In this document: piece by piece, positions 12,206 through 23,857 of the stretch
Numbering within the stretch: position 1 is the first letter of the stretch
Layout: each line of letters opens with the position of its first letter
Source: Euborellia annulipes
Lineage: Eukaryota; Arthropoda; Insecta; Dermaptera; Anisolabididae
Assembly: GCA_023213315.1 (NCBI GenBank)
Contig: JAKCPI010005313.1
Coordinates: 46,669-110,668 of the forward strand
DNA length: 64,000 bases
Direction of reading: 5' to 3'
Notes under the pieces: generated by a model
Databases searched by the model: none
What the model was told of the DNA's origin: nothing
The model's input: the letters and a program-made list of their open reading frames with translations, nothing else
Program-made: the position numbers and the translations under genes

Positions 12206-12956
12206 TATGAATCTGCTGGCATTCTCTATTTTTGATTAAAAATTTGTAATTAGAAGAACGTTACCAGAAATTTTGATTGACATTGGTTTAAAATTCCGTC
12301 AGAGGGCAGAATTCAAAAACCGGCAATTTTGATTCATTTTCAAAAATTTTGTTTTTCTTTTTACTTTTTAATTTTAATAATTGGAGCTTCTTTCAATAAA
12401 AATTAAAATCAAAATAATTTGAATGTAATAAAATTGTCAGAAAATTTCATCATGCTAAACAGTTTACATCAAGATTATATAACCTATATCAGGTGAATAA
12501 AAAATAAATATAAAATTTCGAGCTTTTTTTTTGAATGAACGAATCTGTGGAACGAATCTTTAAAAAAAAAAAAAATAATAATAAAGAACTTGTAAGGTAG
12601 ATGCAAGTCAATTTTTTCCTATTTCATTCAAATTAAATATATAAGCCTGGAATCAACTAAGAAATTAATTAAATGATTGCTTTATTTAGTGAGTTGGCGG
12701 TAATATTTAAAAGAAAATATCTTCTAATAAAAAATATTTACCTCAGGAAATTATCATAGGTATTTTGAAAAGAAAGAAAATAAATTAAAAAATCATCGAA
12801 TGTAAAATTTTAAGTAAAAAGAGGAAAAGTATAAAAGAAATTTAGTCGTCTCATTAAGGAACGAGTTACCGGTATAGAGTTCATCGTTCATCACAACGAA
12901 AAAGCCGGCAACTTTGATTAAATTCTCATAATTTAGTTATTCCTTTAATACTAACA

Positions 12957-13352
12957 CTTTTTACTTTCTCTTACTCAAAAATTCGATATCGAGATTTTGA
13001 TGAATATACACGTTTTGAAGTCCCCTGAATCCAAAAAAAGTGCTTTTCGCAACATGTCTGGTGTACCATCCTGAGGCGTAGAGATAAGCTTTTAATCAAA
13101 AGCGGCCAAAAAGTACTAGAACTTTACTGATGTACTTTTTCAGTTTGTTTTTTAGATATTTTTTAGATTTTAGATATTTATTTTGATTAAAATTCAAAAA
13201 TCAATTTTTTTTTAAGACCCTCTTTCAAATGTATACTCTCATTTTGCTCTCAAAATTGTTTGAAGGCCACTTTACTCTTCATAGCACAGACCAAACCTTC
13301 ATTGGAAAGATAGGAGAAATGATTGCCATGGTAACAAAATATAAATATTTTT
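12957..13352 (+). repeat. Dual-hairpin repeat (family H), truncated
   Basis: It begins TTTACTTTCTCTTACTCAAA and carries the family internal order: TTCGATATCGAGATTTTGATG, CCCCTGAATCCAAAAAAAGTG, AGTACTAGAACTTTACTGATG and GGAGAAATGATTGCCATGG. It ends before the right-hand hairpin. Full copies are at 25830-26496 and 45518-46188. Confidence 0.75.
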
Positions 13353-13498
13353 TTTTATGTGAACTATTGCTTCACTGCTCAGCAAGTGTTTGCAAAAAAG
13401 ATTGAAATAAATATTTTAATGAAAACAAATATTTTTTTAATTAAAATAAATAATATTTCTAAGATTATAAGTATTTTTTATACATTACATTTTTTTTT

Positions 13499-14317
13499 TC
13501 AACTTTGTTTAAGATGCGGAGGAACATTTCTATCTAAAATAGTCTTAGGTACAAATTTTTTCTCTTTTAATGAGTCTACATTTGTTACATCTTTGGAAAG
13601 ACCTTCATTTAAAAATCTCTCCTCCCGCTTTTCTTCAATGCTCTGTTGATAAGGAGTATATTTATCTCTAACTTTATCTAAAATAAAACAATAATAGTGA
13701 ATCAGTTTTATTTTAATCAAATGTATTATATTTTCATTGTAATACGCTGAGAATTTGCAGAGTTTGGTTTTAAAAATATATAAATTCGCCGGTGGGAACA
13801 TTTTGAACATTTCGGGGGGGGGGGGGGCTCTAAAACTGTTGGGTAATAAAATCATATTGGTAAAATTATTAGCTGACAGGGCCAGGAGATTTCAACTGCC
13901 TAAAGGCTTCCATCTTGCTAGAGCCGGCACTGTACCCAGTCAACAATCTTTCTTCCAAGATTACAAAGATTGTTTTTGTTCTCTATTAATCAAAGCCAAG
14001 CTTTTTCAAATAATTAGTAAAGTTCTGAATTATTATTTTTTTTAATGCAGGGGTGGGGAGGTCTGGGATCCTAAACGTTAAGATATTAAACAAATTAGGT
14101 ATCAAATAGAACATTTTCCTTTTATTTTTATTTGATATCATAATGCGAAACAAATATTAATATATCAATCAGCAAATTATCAAGGTATTCATAAATAAGG
14201 TAGAAATTATATTTATATACCTTCAATATGATATCCAATAAACCCAATCACAGCCGCTACAGGCAGAGTGATGTAAGGTGCATAACCTCTGAGAAATCCC
14301 AAAATGATAGGTAGCAT
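13499..14317 (-). CDS. SMIM12: Small integral membrane protein 12 homologue
   Basis: Two minus-strand coding exons, 14317-14221 (ATG) and 13677-13499 (TGA), join in phase 1 to give 91 residues; human SMIM12 has 92. Residues 1-30 (MLPIILGFLRGYAPYITLPV then AAVIGFIGYH) include the single membrane span. The rest is a hydrophilic, charged tail with SIEEKREERFLNE, SLKEKKFVPKTILDRNVPPH. The spacing and the EKR.ER..., SLK.K..F.PK..L.RN pattern match the SMIM12 family. Its molecular function is not established. The bases before ATG (TTTAG|AAACC on the gene strand) look like a splice acceptor, so a non-coding leader exon probably lies upstream toward 15.2 kb. Confidence 0.93.
13800..13830. repeat. Poly-G tract in SMIM12 intron
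   Basis: An uninterrupted G run follows CATTTC within the SMIM12 intron. It is probably the internal tract of a degenerate MITE ending near the CAGGGCCAGGAG at about 13876. Confidence 0.4.
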
Positions 14318-15165
14318 GGTTTCTAAACTATGGACAAATGATTAATTATATTAAAATATTAAAGACAAAATTGGAAAAAATAGTATTCTCCAATATTATA
14401 ATTTCAAAATATAAACTAACCTTTAATTATTTTTTAAGTAATCAAAACATGAAATCTTTATTCTATTTTTTGGAAATTATTAAAATATCATTTTCCAAAG
14501 GTTTTCTAATACCAAGAATGATCCATTTATAACATTTATATATATGATTTATAATTTGTAATCTGAGTTTGTCAAAGTCGTCAAAAATTATTTATAACTA
14601 AAATCACTTGTGCCAATGCCGGCTCAAAATTTGTTTGATTCTTTTATCAGCTTATATCTCCACATTTATATAAAAAGAATTAAATTATTTGAAATATAAG
14701 ATATAATTTATATAAAATCAAGCATATAAAATAATAAATCTACTTTTTGTAGAGCTAATTTTTTGAAATATAACATTTTTAAAACTATTGTTGGCAGCAA
14801 TTTTATTCAGAAATGAACAATTTTTTTTTTTTAATTTACTTTTTTAAGGGCATATATAAGAAATTTCAAAATATTTAAATTACCTATAATCTAAATTATA
14901 TAGAATGCATATAAATTTACTTCAATTTCCAATTTTTTGAAAGATACAAAATTACGCAAAATTAATCTAAACATCAAAAATATCCTTAGGGGAAACATTA
15001 AAAACACCAATTTAGAAATTAATTTTGTTTTAACAAAAATATATTCTTTACATTAGTTTTAGTTGAATATAATAAAATAAATTTAAAATCATTATTATGT
15101 TTGTATATTTATTACGAAAAACATTATTTAGTGTTTTAATATTTGATTGTTATAACCGTTGGCAG
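14318..15165. other. AT-rich upstream region of SMIM12, nothing distinct
   Basis: This is very AT-rich sequence between the SMIM12 start codon and the GC-richer island at 15.17 kb. It probably includes the SMIM12 5' UTR intron. No repeat or open frame stands out. Confidence 0.4.
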
Positions 15166-15330
15166 TATCTTTAGCGACAATGCGAGAGCTTGACAGCCAG
15201 AGTTGTTCGTCAGCTGACTTTTCCCCTTTTTCTTCTTCCCCCACTTTGAAACGCTAGTTATTTCTTTTAGGTCAGCTTACCAATCGACCAATAGTCGTTC
15301 GTTATGCATTTCACGTCAAAAAGTCAGTGA
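15166..15330. promoter_or_regulatory. Probable bidirectional promoter
   Basis: A GC-richer island lies between SMIM12 (minus) and a leader exon (plus). It contains two CCAAT boxes (15280-15284 and 15288-15292), a CRE-like TCACGTCA (15311-15318) and an arthropod-type initiator TCAGT (15324-15328), in that order. CAGCTG sits near 15211 within GTCAGCTGAC. Spacing fits plus-strand initiation near 15326. A head-to-head arrangement with SMIM12 is inferred from position only. Confidence 0.5.
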
Positions 15331-15581
15331 TAAATGAAATTCAAATATAAATGATTTATGTTCGGATATATAAAACAAATAATCGAAGATTTGAATCCAT
15401 TATTTGGTCATGTGAACTTCGAAGATTTTGTTTTTATTTTCGTTTTTTTTTTCAACTCTGACTCAATCACTCAAATGGCTCAATGCAAAAGTAGACCTTG
15501 TTAAGAAAACAAACCGGCGAAATCGACAGAAAACAAGACAACTAGGACATCAACAACTCGGTGCTTTCATTTTCATCCAAG
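15326..15581 (+). other. Candidate non-coding first exon
   Basis: The segment starts at the TCAGT initiator and ends CATCCAAG with donor GTAAAT at 15582. Its composition is less AT-biased than its surroundings. The ATGs inside open only short frames that stop before the donor, so it would be a 5' UTR exon of a plus-strand gene continuing to the right. Confidence 0.45.
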
Positions 15582-16224
15582 GTAAATTTTCACAAATATT
15601 TTTTATAATCTTCATTCTTTAATTCATCTTGGATTTATTAAATTTTTTTTATTAATTAAAAAATAAATTTTGAAATACAAATTATTAATTTCAGACTTGA
15701 ACGTAAATAGGAAATTAGATAAAAATTACTCATTTGCAAAACTTAATATAATGAAATTTATGTCACTTTTGCGTTAGGGGCCCACCCAAGTCACACAGTT
15801 GTCAAAACACAAATCTGATATCAGTACTGCTTTTATTATAAATGACAATTTTATTTTTTGTCACTAGATTAAATTTACGCTCCAACAACAAAGTAAATAG
15901 AGGTTACTCATATAATAATTAGGAATATAAGTTAATTTTCCACTTCGTTGATACTTATTCTTTATTTGTATTTTCACAAGAATTTTTTTTTTTAATATAA
16001 AGATTCTATTCTTACTAACTTTTATATTCCGAGATTTAAATGGATTAGCTTATTTTGGTTTTAGTAAATTTTACTTTTACTAAGCAAATTAAGTATACGA
16101 TCAATCACACGTTTTCTAAAGAACAAGCAACAAATTTATTATTTGAAAAAACCATGAAATTACCCATTTTTTTTTATATTTTTTTTTTTTTGTCGTCGGC
16201 ATCTACTTTAAACGATACTTTATA

Positions 16225-16462
16225 TTAATTACGATATATATTGGGATTCAGACATATTTATTTATATTCAGGTGCTAATCGCCCCTTCCTCAGGACTGAC
16301 CAGGGAAATTAATCTTTTATTATGTTGATTTTGGGACATTTTGAATGATGTTTTGGATAATTGTCAATTATAACAATTAGGTGTCATTTATAATTAGACA
16401 CCTGCTCAGTCCTGAGGAAGGAGGCGATTATCACCCGAAACGTCGACACTGAAATAAAATTA
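16225..16462. repeat. Imperfect palindrome with hammerhead-like arm
   Basis: A left arm (GGTGCTAATCGCCCCTTCCT then CAGGACTGA) and a right arm (TCAGTCCTGAGGAAGGAGGC then GATTATCACC) are reverse complements around about 100 bases. The right arm continues into CGAAACGTCGACACTGA, giving the hammerhead-like motif listed separately. Confidence 0.7.
16406..16452 (+). ncRNA. Hammerhead ribozyme-like motif (Penelope type)
   Basis: TCAGTC precedes the core CTGAGGA (16412-16418; consensus CTGANGA). GAAACGTC lies at 16437-16444, followed by GACACTGA. The flanks can pair as helix I: GTC with GAC, a bulged A, then TCA(G) with CTGA. Helix II is weak (GG..CC with a C-A mismatch). Self-complementary ACGT in place of helix III is the hallmark of dimeric hammerheads in Penelope-like elements. 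Activity is not shown. Confidence 0.5.
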
Positions 16463-17242
16463 AGTTTTGTTTCTGGTACTGGCTGCCTACATAGTATTTG
16501 GTATCGAAGTGATCTCAATTATTTCGTTCTGTCTGGGGGTCCTATTTACTTCTCTAGGCTTTTAGATTATCAATATCTTTCTCGGCCACGGTGGAAGGGG
16601 GGAAGAGTTGTTTTTTTGTAGTCAAATAATAAGAAACTTGTAAGATATGTAGCTGGACAAGGTTTCTAAACTTTATTATGACTTTTAGTGTGTTGTCATT
16701 GTGCTTTTTTACTTTCTCTATCTAAACAATTATAAAAATATTTAATTAATTAATTGTATCAATGGCTACGGGGGGACGTTCAACAGGCTGATTTCTCGTG
16801 TCCACCCACCCGATGTTTCGCGGTGAATGATATATTGAACGAGCATTTCGCCTGAACTCGAGGTTGTTTAAATAATTTTTTAAAAATTTAAAACTTCCTC
16901 ATAGATTAAAAATATTGATTTAATATTTTTTTAATTAATTTTCTTAATTTCCATTATCTTTTGGTATATATTGTATGTATTGTATTGTATTTTACTTTCT
17001 CTTACTTCTTAAGTTGAATGCTATGCAACCAGTTGCTTAAGATTTTTTATTTCATTTTCTTTAAGAGATCATAATTCAAACTAAAATACTTACTTGAAAA
17101 TAAAAAAAAATCCACCTGTCTTTTCATTTATAATCTCGAGAACAACTTTGAATTTGTTTTCTAAAAATAAAATTGGCTTTTTTTAAATCATTGGTTGAAA
17201 GATGAAAGAGTCTTTCTTAATTCAAAGCTTTCATTCATTTTA

Positions 17243-17376
17243 CTTTCTCTTATATATGTTACTAAGTAGAGGAAAGTATTGCAATTATATCAAAAATTCG
17301 ATGTCTAAATTTTGATGGAAATACACGTTTTGAGGCCCTTGAGTTCAAAAATGTGTTTCTTTCAAAATGGTCTGTC
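17243..17376 (+). repeat. Family H left-end fragment
   Basis: TTACTTTCTCTTATATATG, a complementary GAGGAAAGTATTGCAA, then TCAAAAATTCGATGTC and TACACGTTTTGAGGCCC reproduce the left end and first internal block of family H. Confidence 0.7.
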
Positions 17377-17580
17377 TTTGAAGGTGATAACAAAATATTT
17401 CAATAAAATTAAAATGAATGTAATGCAAATGAATATTATATAATATTTATTTAAAATTCCGAAGATCAGAATAACAAGGAAAGTAAATCTTCAAGCCATT
17501 GGCTACTTTAAAATTAAGAGGTTGAAATTTGATGCAACTCGAGATTTTGAATAAATTTGGCCAAAGACTACAAATACTTC

Positions 17581-17864
17581 AATTTAATTATAAGGACCGT
17601 CGTCCAAAAAACAAATACTTTTGCGTATTATCCGTTTATTTATAAATATTTCGACCCCATTGATATGGAATCATCTTCAGTACCATCAACAGATGTTTTG
17701 CAAATCGTTACTGAGAAAGTTTTGCTTTCTTAGTGACGATTTGCAAAACATCTGTTGATTGTACTGAAGATGATTCCATATCAATAGAGTCGAAATATTT
17801 ACAAATAAACGGATAATACGCAAAAGTATTTGTTTTTTTGGCCGACGGTCCTTATAATTAAATT
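17581..17864. repeat. Long palindrome, ~125-bp arms
   Basis: TAATTATAAGGACCGTCG at the left is mirrored by CGACGGTCCTTATAATTA at the right. Most of the arms, including CAACAGATGTTTTGCAAATC and its complement, match closely around a spacer at about 17710-17733. Each arm carries a CTGAAGA...GAAATATTT block; the right arm keeps all helices of a hammerhead-like fold. Confidence 0.85.
17759..17804 (+). ncRNA. Hammerhead ribozyme-like motif
   Basis: TTGTA (17759-17763) precedes CTGAAGA (17764-17770). Helix II can form from GATTC (17772-17776) with GAGTC (17787-17791), one G-U pair. Then comes GAAA (17792-17795), TATT, and TACAA (17800-17804), which is fully complementary to TTGTA and makes a 5-bp helix I. 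The would-be cleavage triplet is ATT, allowed by the NUH rule. Both helices flank the core at the correct junctions. Confidence 0.55.
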
Positions 17865-18626
17865 GTCCATCCTTACAGCCATCTACAAACAACAACAACA
17901 ACTACTAACACTTTACTGAAGTAGACTTGTTGAGTTTTTTTTTTTTTTTTTTCGATTTTCTAAAAAAAAGTCATGTGTTGTGCAGTCATCACAGATTTGT
18001 ATCTAAATATCTGAATTTTTAATGGAAAATAGGGAAAGATCAATCAAGATTCTTACATAAATGAATAACGAGGATTGTTATTCAAGAGAATTTTATCCTA
18101 ATTCTGTAGATAATTCTCATAATGCAGTATGATGGTATTTTACTGGATAAAGTATTTCGTCTGTTAAAAGAGCGTTACGTTATATTTTATTGATAGAGAA
18201 TAGATTTATTATTTATCAATTCTCTTTTTCTGTCAATTACTAAAGCCGAGAGATCGAGAAAATTTATATTTGGTAGGCGAAAATGGTGCGTGTGGCGGAA
18301 CATGCCAATAATTGAGGAAACAAGTTGAGGAAAAATCTAAGAAAGGTTTTTAAATGTTAAGTGTTTCGATAAAGCGAGAATCGAGCCAACATAATAGCTT
18401 CTAAAAAAGAGATCAAATTAAAATTTGAAAAAATTGAATTTTTTGTAACATGTGTGAAAAAATATGGACGAGTGTTAAAATATTTTACTGGGTTCCTTAC
18501 AGGGTTGTTCGGTTAAAACCACTGTTTTAAACCGATTTTAATCCAATTTTGGCCAAATTTCTTTTAATGAGTGACCATTTAATTAAAAAAAAATTGATTT
18601 CAAGGGTTTTAATATACTAATCGCGT

Positions 18627-18984
18627 CCCAAAAAATCTGGTGTGAATGGCCGCACAACACACAACTTTCTCTTACATGCATTAATTGAAAGTTGTATTCA
18701 TAGGCTTGATACACCAGATTTTTTTTTTGTGTCGGCATATACATATATTTAGATTCAGAAAACACAAGAATAAGTAAAAGTACATCAGTAAAGTACTAGT
18801 ACTCTTTGATCGATTTTATTTAAAAGTTTATTTTCACATCTAACTTAAATATAAAATTTCAACCACGTAGCTCTTTTCCTTGCTTTTTTCTTTGCTACAG
18901 ACAGACAGACGATTTTGAGGTTCCCGCTTTTTTGAATTCAGGGGTCTCAAAACATGTATTTCCATCAAAATCTCGACATCGAAG
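18627..18984 (-). repeat. Dual-hairpin repeat (family H), internally deleted
   Basis: In reverse orientation it starts with the right-end hairpin (AAAATCTGGTGTGAA ... TACACCAGATTTT) containing AACTTTCTCTTAC. It continues AGTACATCAGTAAAGTACTA, the ACAGACAGACAG stretch, and ends TCTCGACATCGAAGTGA. The block between the hairpin and the AGTACT segment is missing. Confidence 0.75.
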
Positions 18985-19194
18985 TGACATTGTCTCTAAA
19001 TATTAACTTATAAAAGAAAGATAAAATAATACATATGTTTATATCAATATTAATAGCATAAAAAAGAAAATTGTGGTTAAAACCAATTTTGGACGGTTTT
19101 AACCATTTTTGACCAATGTCCTGGTCAAAATCTAAAAAACTGTTTTTTTTTTTAACAACTCTGATTCCTGTTGAATCCTCGAACAAATAAGAAT

Positions 19195-19262
19195 TTTATT
19201 TTACCGATGTTTCAAACACCTATCGTGACCTTCCTCAAAGTTAACAATCTTTTACATCTTTT
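19195..19262 (-). repeat. Degenerate GAAAC-type element end
   Basis: On the minus strand it reads CTTTGAGGAAGGTCACGATAG then GTGTTTGAAACATCGG. It resembles the hammerhead-bearing ends elsewhere in the window but lacks an intact CTGANGA core. Confidence 0.35.
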
Positions 19263-20301
19263 TTATCAGCACCTACAAATTACCTGACTGCATTCGGAAA
19301 TCCCCTCTCTATTGATCCAATTAAATATCCACCACCAAAGCATTTTTTTTAAATATAAATTTTCAGCTAAGTCTTAAAAGAGATTTCTCGCTATCAGCTG
19401 AATTAACATTTTATTTTTCGAGGTCCTTTATCTTTATCTCAAAGAGGAAATATTTACTTTCATAATATAGGAATGTTACACTTTCATTCCTTTTATTCCC
19501 CAAATAAATAAATCCTATTAATGCAAACCACGCATGTTTGTATAAGATTATCTAATACCATTTAAAATTAAAAATGATAATCCTTTAAGATCTTATTATT
19601 ATATTAAATTTTACTAATTTCAAACCCATTCTCTTTATTTCCCAGTTTAAAAACGACTTGAAGCTTTTAATAAATAATCTCATTGTATTTGGAAGCTTGG
19701 CTTATATAAGTGATTAAAATATATTCTCCTAGATAACTTTTTTAAACTCGTCTATTTTTGAGAGCACACATTATATAATTATTGAAAAACGAACACCTAT
19801 AGTCAACCAAAGTTTATTAAATAGGTCTAATATCAGAATATTTTTTAAAATCTAATTTAAAATTTTAAAAAAATATAGAAATTCTTTCTTGTTCTCAGAT
19901 TAAGTAAATGTAAGTGATGTAAGTAAATTTTTAATTAAATTTTTTTATAGCGGTATAAAACTTTGTGGACACCTATTTCTTTATTAAAAGATCAAAATTG
20001 AGATAAAATTTATTTTCCTTCCCTTCTATTTACAGTCAGTCAGCAATTCTCATTATTTCTTCATTTTCATTCTTAAATAAATATTTTCAGATAGCTTTAA
20101 TACTGTCTTTTTTCCAATAATTGAACTTTGGACAAATATTTAGACCTACTTTGTAAAAATAAAAATATTTTCAAAAATTTTTGTTCAATGAAATTTGGAA
20201 CAGGTTCATTTAGTCTTCTCAGATGTTAGTTTTATTAAAAATTAAATAAAACAAACAAATGAAGGACTCAGTGGAAGATAGTCATAAGCCGCAATACGTT
20301 A

Positions 20302-20641
20302 GATGCAGTAGCGTATCCAGGTGGGGGCGAAGGGGGGCGCTCGCCTACCCCGCCCCAGGTGCAGCAAGCCTTTGGCACCCCTCGATACCGTCATAGGCGC
20401 CCTAGCGCATCCGGCTTTCCTGCTTTTTTTTCCGATATCTCCAGCTTTTTCCCAAATTCTCCGGCTTTTTTTTTTGAAATTTCATAATAAATTCATTTTT
20501 TATTAAAAATTCGGAGAAAATTTACAAAAAAATGCTAGAACGAGATTCGAATACTAAAAAAAAAGGTCAAATGACATTCGTATAGCCTTCTTAAAAAAGA
20601 GCTTTACCCCCTCCTCCCTCAAAGGCTAGTTACGCCGCTGT
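20302..20641. mobile_element. Possible hAT-like MITE
   Basis: CAGTAGCGTATCCAGG at the left and CTAGTTACGCCGCTG at the right are roughly complementary ends of the GGCGTAGCC type. A GC-rich left interior follows. I see no clear 8-bp duplication, so limits are uncertain. Confidence 0.4.
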
Positions 20642-20654
20642 TAAGCACCCCCTA

Positions 20655-20826
20655 GGGCGTGAAACTTTTAATCAAAATCGGCCAAAGAGTACCTGTACTT
20701 TGCTGATGTAATTTTTAAGTTTTTTTTCGATTTTCTCAAAATTCGCTCGAACGATTTTGATTAAAATTCAAAATCAATTATTTTTTAGTTGCTCTTTAAA
20801 ATGTATATTCTCATTTTGCCGTTGAA
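20655..20826 (+). repeat. Family H internal fragment
   Basis: TTTTAATCAAAATCGGCCAA, AGAGTACCTGTACTTTGCTG, TCAAAATTCGCTCGAACG and TGTATATTCTCATTTTGC occur in the family H order. Both hairpin ends are absent. Confidence 0.7.
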
Positions 20827-21220
20827 AAAAAAAAAAAATTTTAATGCTTTATTAATTTGTGGAATATAAAATATATTTATTTTCTTTAATTCCTTCTCAG
20901 AAACAATGGATGACGTCATTCTCCAAACCGGTCTCGATTGTTTAGAAACAGGTTATTGAAATAATTAACGAGATGTCATCAAAGTTTGTCAAGATAAATA
21001 ATCATATAGGCCTACATATATTCAAATTGCCATTTCATATAAAAAGTTTTGTTTATATTCCATCAAAAAATGACTTATTTATTTTTGAATTGAAAATTTA
21101 ATTTTTTTTTTCTTTTAATAGTTATATATTTTAATTATAATAAAAACGAATTATTAATGAATATTATTGGCGGGATCCCTTGATCCTTGGCGGGCTAAGC
21201 TAACAACAAGAAAGGCTTTG

Positions 21221-21275
21221 ACCAATCAGAAGCCGAGAAAATTGTTACGTCACTCAACAAGCGGTATTTCAGTCC
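21221..21275 (+). promoter_or_regulatory. Probable promoter: CCAAT, CRE, TCAGT initiator
   Basis: ACCAATCAGA (CCAAT at 21222-21226), a CRE half-palindrome TTACGTCA (21245-21252) and TTTCAGTCC (TCAGT 21269-21273) occur in a GC-richer island. Order and element types match the promoter at 15.28-15.33 kb, which suggests a second start site of the same or a co-regulated gene. Confidence 0.5.
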
Positions 21276-21397
21276 TGGTCCACATCTCCTTTATTAGTTG
21301 TTTTTGAGAGAGTGAAGTGTTAACATTGTGTTAGTTAGTGTTTGTGATTGTGTGTATATCAAGACAACCCCTTCATTTCATCTCTTCTCATTAAATA
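21271..21397 (+). other. Candidate non-coding first exon
   Basis: From the initiator to a GTGAGT donor at 21398, GT-rich leader-like sequence contains no ATG frame of note. It would be a 5' UTR exon spliced to coding exons outside the recognised part of the window. Confidence 0.4.
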
Positions 21398-22483
21398 GTG
21401 AGTAAAATTAAAATTATTTATTTATCTGGACCATTTATTATAAAAATACAAGTATATTATAAGTGTAAATAGAATTTATAATAAAGGTTAATTAGTTCAT
21501 CCGAATCACCGCCAGGATGGCGCCAGCGTACGGTTCTTTATTAAATTTACTCTTTGCCCTTGTCATGGGCTCTTGTGCGCTTTGAAATTCTCAGAATGTT
21601 TAAGAATCTATTAAAATTTACTCAAAAGAAGGAAATGGACTTGAATCTTTCATAATAAATGGACCATGTTTAATTAAAATAATAATTTTTGCACAAATTT
21701 AAAGAAGGTGGTTTAAAAACGTGTTTGTTGTTTTTGAAATATATCTTGTTGTTATTTTTATTATTAGCCAAAAGGTTAAAATTTATTTTATCAAATTATA
21801 TTAAAATTTTTCCTCTTTTGTGAAATAAAAAAAAGAAGAAAAAAAAATATTTAAGATACAATGCCTGCTGGTCAATTGTCAGTTTTATTCATTATCTCAG
21901 TTTGCGACTTCTAGGCAGGGCCGCAGACAGGGGGGCAGGGGGTGCTATCTCCCCAGGGCCCGGGCTCTCCGAGGAGCCCGGGTTCTTTGCGCTCAAATCT
22001 TAAAATTCTAATAAAGAAATATTTTTCATGGTTAAAATTTCAATAAAAAAAATCATTTTCTTGAAATTTTTTTTTCCTAAGGGGGCCCAAACCCTTTAAC
22101 CTCAAATCTTAAAATTATAATTTTGTCCGGTTTGGCGTCCGGATCTGAGAAATGTCCGGATTTTACTAATATGAACTGAAAACGTGGCCAAATTTGGGAA
22201 TTTTACTCCACGTCGCACCTTCGGTGCCCCATAATATTTATTCTTGAATTTAAAATGCTTATAAATCAACCCATAAATCAAGTTTGATAATATATTTCAC
22301 CTCTCAGGATAGCTAAAAACTCAGATTTCAGTGTCTAATTTTCAAAAATTTTCCATCTCCTCCTGACCACCCGGTCGTCTGTCCGTCAGGCCTCAATAAA
22401 TTATGGTAACCCTATGTTTAGGGAATTTTGACAAATTTTTAAATAACTTTTTTTATTTAAATAAATATTATTGCCCGTGACTT

Positions 22484-22555
22484 GTGGCTCTGAGAGAAGA
22501 CAGTAGCTTCTCGAGCCGGGACCCCGGTCCCTTCACAAGCTATACATTTTTTTTT
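22484..22555 (+). repeat. SINE-C tRNA-like head only
   Basis: GCCCGTGACTTGTGGCTCTG, AGAGAAGACAGTAGCTTCTC and GGGACCCCGGTCCC match the head seen in reverse at 39520-39584. The SINE body does not follow. Confidence 0.5.
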
Positions 22556-23146
22556 CATTTGGTTTGACTACAAATCATGGTCTTAAATGCCGAAAAACTA
22601 TTGTAAATCATGAAACTTCTTTGTGTGGTATTAAAGAGAGATATTTAAAGAAAGCAATGGCATGAATATCTCAAAAATGACAAAATGGTGGCTTATGTCT
22701 ATATTCCACTAAGCCCTACAAATATAAAATTTTTCAGTATTTTTTGGCTATTAAAAAGCCCTTACAGTTTCAAAATTATATGATCATCTTCAGAGTCTTG
22801 TAAATCCAAAATAAAATTTACTTTGAGGCCCGAAGGATGTCCATAAAGATTTGAGACTGTCAAAAAATACTACAAATTTTATATTTGAACAACTAAGGAA
22901 ACAATAACGTCAGAGAAAAATTATTATTCCTGCTGCTTTTTTTTTTAAATTCGTTTAAGGTATTTTTCTTTTATATGTATATTTCGTGTATCAATGTTAT
23001 TTTATATATATATGTTTTGTATACGAACATTATTTCATATGAACATTGTTATTTTATATATGTATTAATTTTGTATATATATTTTTAAAAAGGTATGACC
23101 TAGAAGTCAAACCTGAAATAAAAAAAAAAAAAAAGGTATTTTTCAG

Positions 23147-23222
23147 CACTGGAGGCCATTTAGACCAAGTCCCTATTTATTTCATTTGGTATCCAATTCA
23201 ATTGAAATAATTGAATTCTTTT
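23147..23222 (-). repeat. SINE-C body fragment
   Basis: GGAGGCCATTTAGACCAAGT and CCCTATTTATTTCATTTGG are diagnostic of the SINE-C body. The tRNA-like head is missing. Confidence 0.55.
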
Positions 23223-23224
23223 TT

Positions 23225-23400
23225 TTTGTTTATTAAAGCTTTTGTGGTTTCTATTATTATTATTATGAGTTTTTCATTATATATCACATTTGTATTAATT
23301 ATTTATTAAAAAAAATATAAATAATGTACAACGTTTCGATTGCTTATTCTACAAACGTTTTCAAGTACTGTGCCATACTTGTTCACAAGTGAACTGATCT
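23225..23400. repeat. Half of the AACGTTTCGA palindromic element
   Basis: TTTATTAAAGCTTTTGTGGT, ATTAATTATTTATTAAA and ACAACGTTTCGATTGCTTAT match the left arm of 54981-55311. Read on the minus strand it has CTTGAAAACG then a weak stem and CGAAACGTTGTAC. The right arm is absent. Confidence 0.65.
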
Positions 23401-23857
23401 TATTTTATTAGACTTTCTATATTTGTTGTTACTTCACACTTAGAAAAATTTACACACGATGTTAGTAATCTCAATATATTACACAGATGGGGATATGGTG
23501 TAACTTACTGAGCACTTGCACATATGAAACAAAAGATCCACTAGCGAGATTATGCCAAGAGGTGAGAGTGAGAGACTTCCTCTTCCGAGAGAGTAATCCA
23601 CTTCCTCGCTTTCCCTCCCCGCTTTTTACCCAAATATATACATTTTATCTCCACACTTACACTTGAAATATAAATAAGTAAATAGTCACCATTCTCATAA
23701 ATAATTCTTTCTTCAATTTCATTTTCATCTTTTAATGTATTTACATGGATTAAAAAAAAAAAAAAAAAAAAACACCATTTCAATAAATAGAAGTAAACGA
23801 CTACTTATTTTGTTGATTTTATTTCTTATATATAAAATAATAATCAGGACGGCAGAT

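Larger units (their letters stand above)
15582..21220. other. Repeat-rich intron or intergenic DNA
   Basis: No convincing coding exon is seen. The block holds the palindromes at 16225-16462 and 17581-17864, fragments of family H, and AT-rich filler. Open frames here fall inside repeats. Confidence 0.5.

Noticed and set aside
13755..14045. Plus-strand ORF in the SMIM12 intron
   Set aside because: It crosses a poly-G tract and repeat debris and has no homologue-like content.
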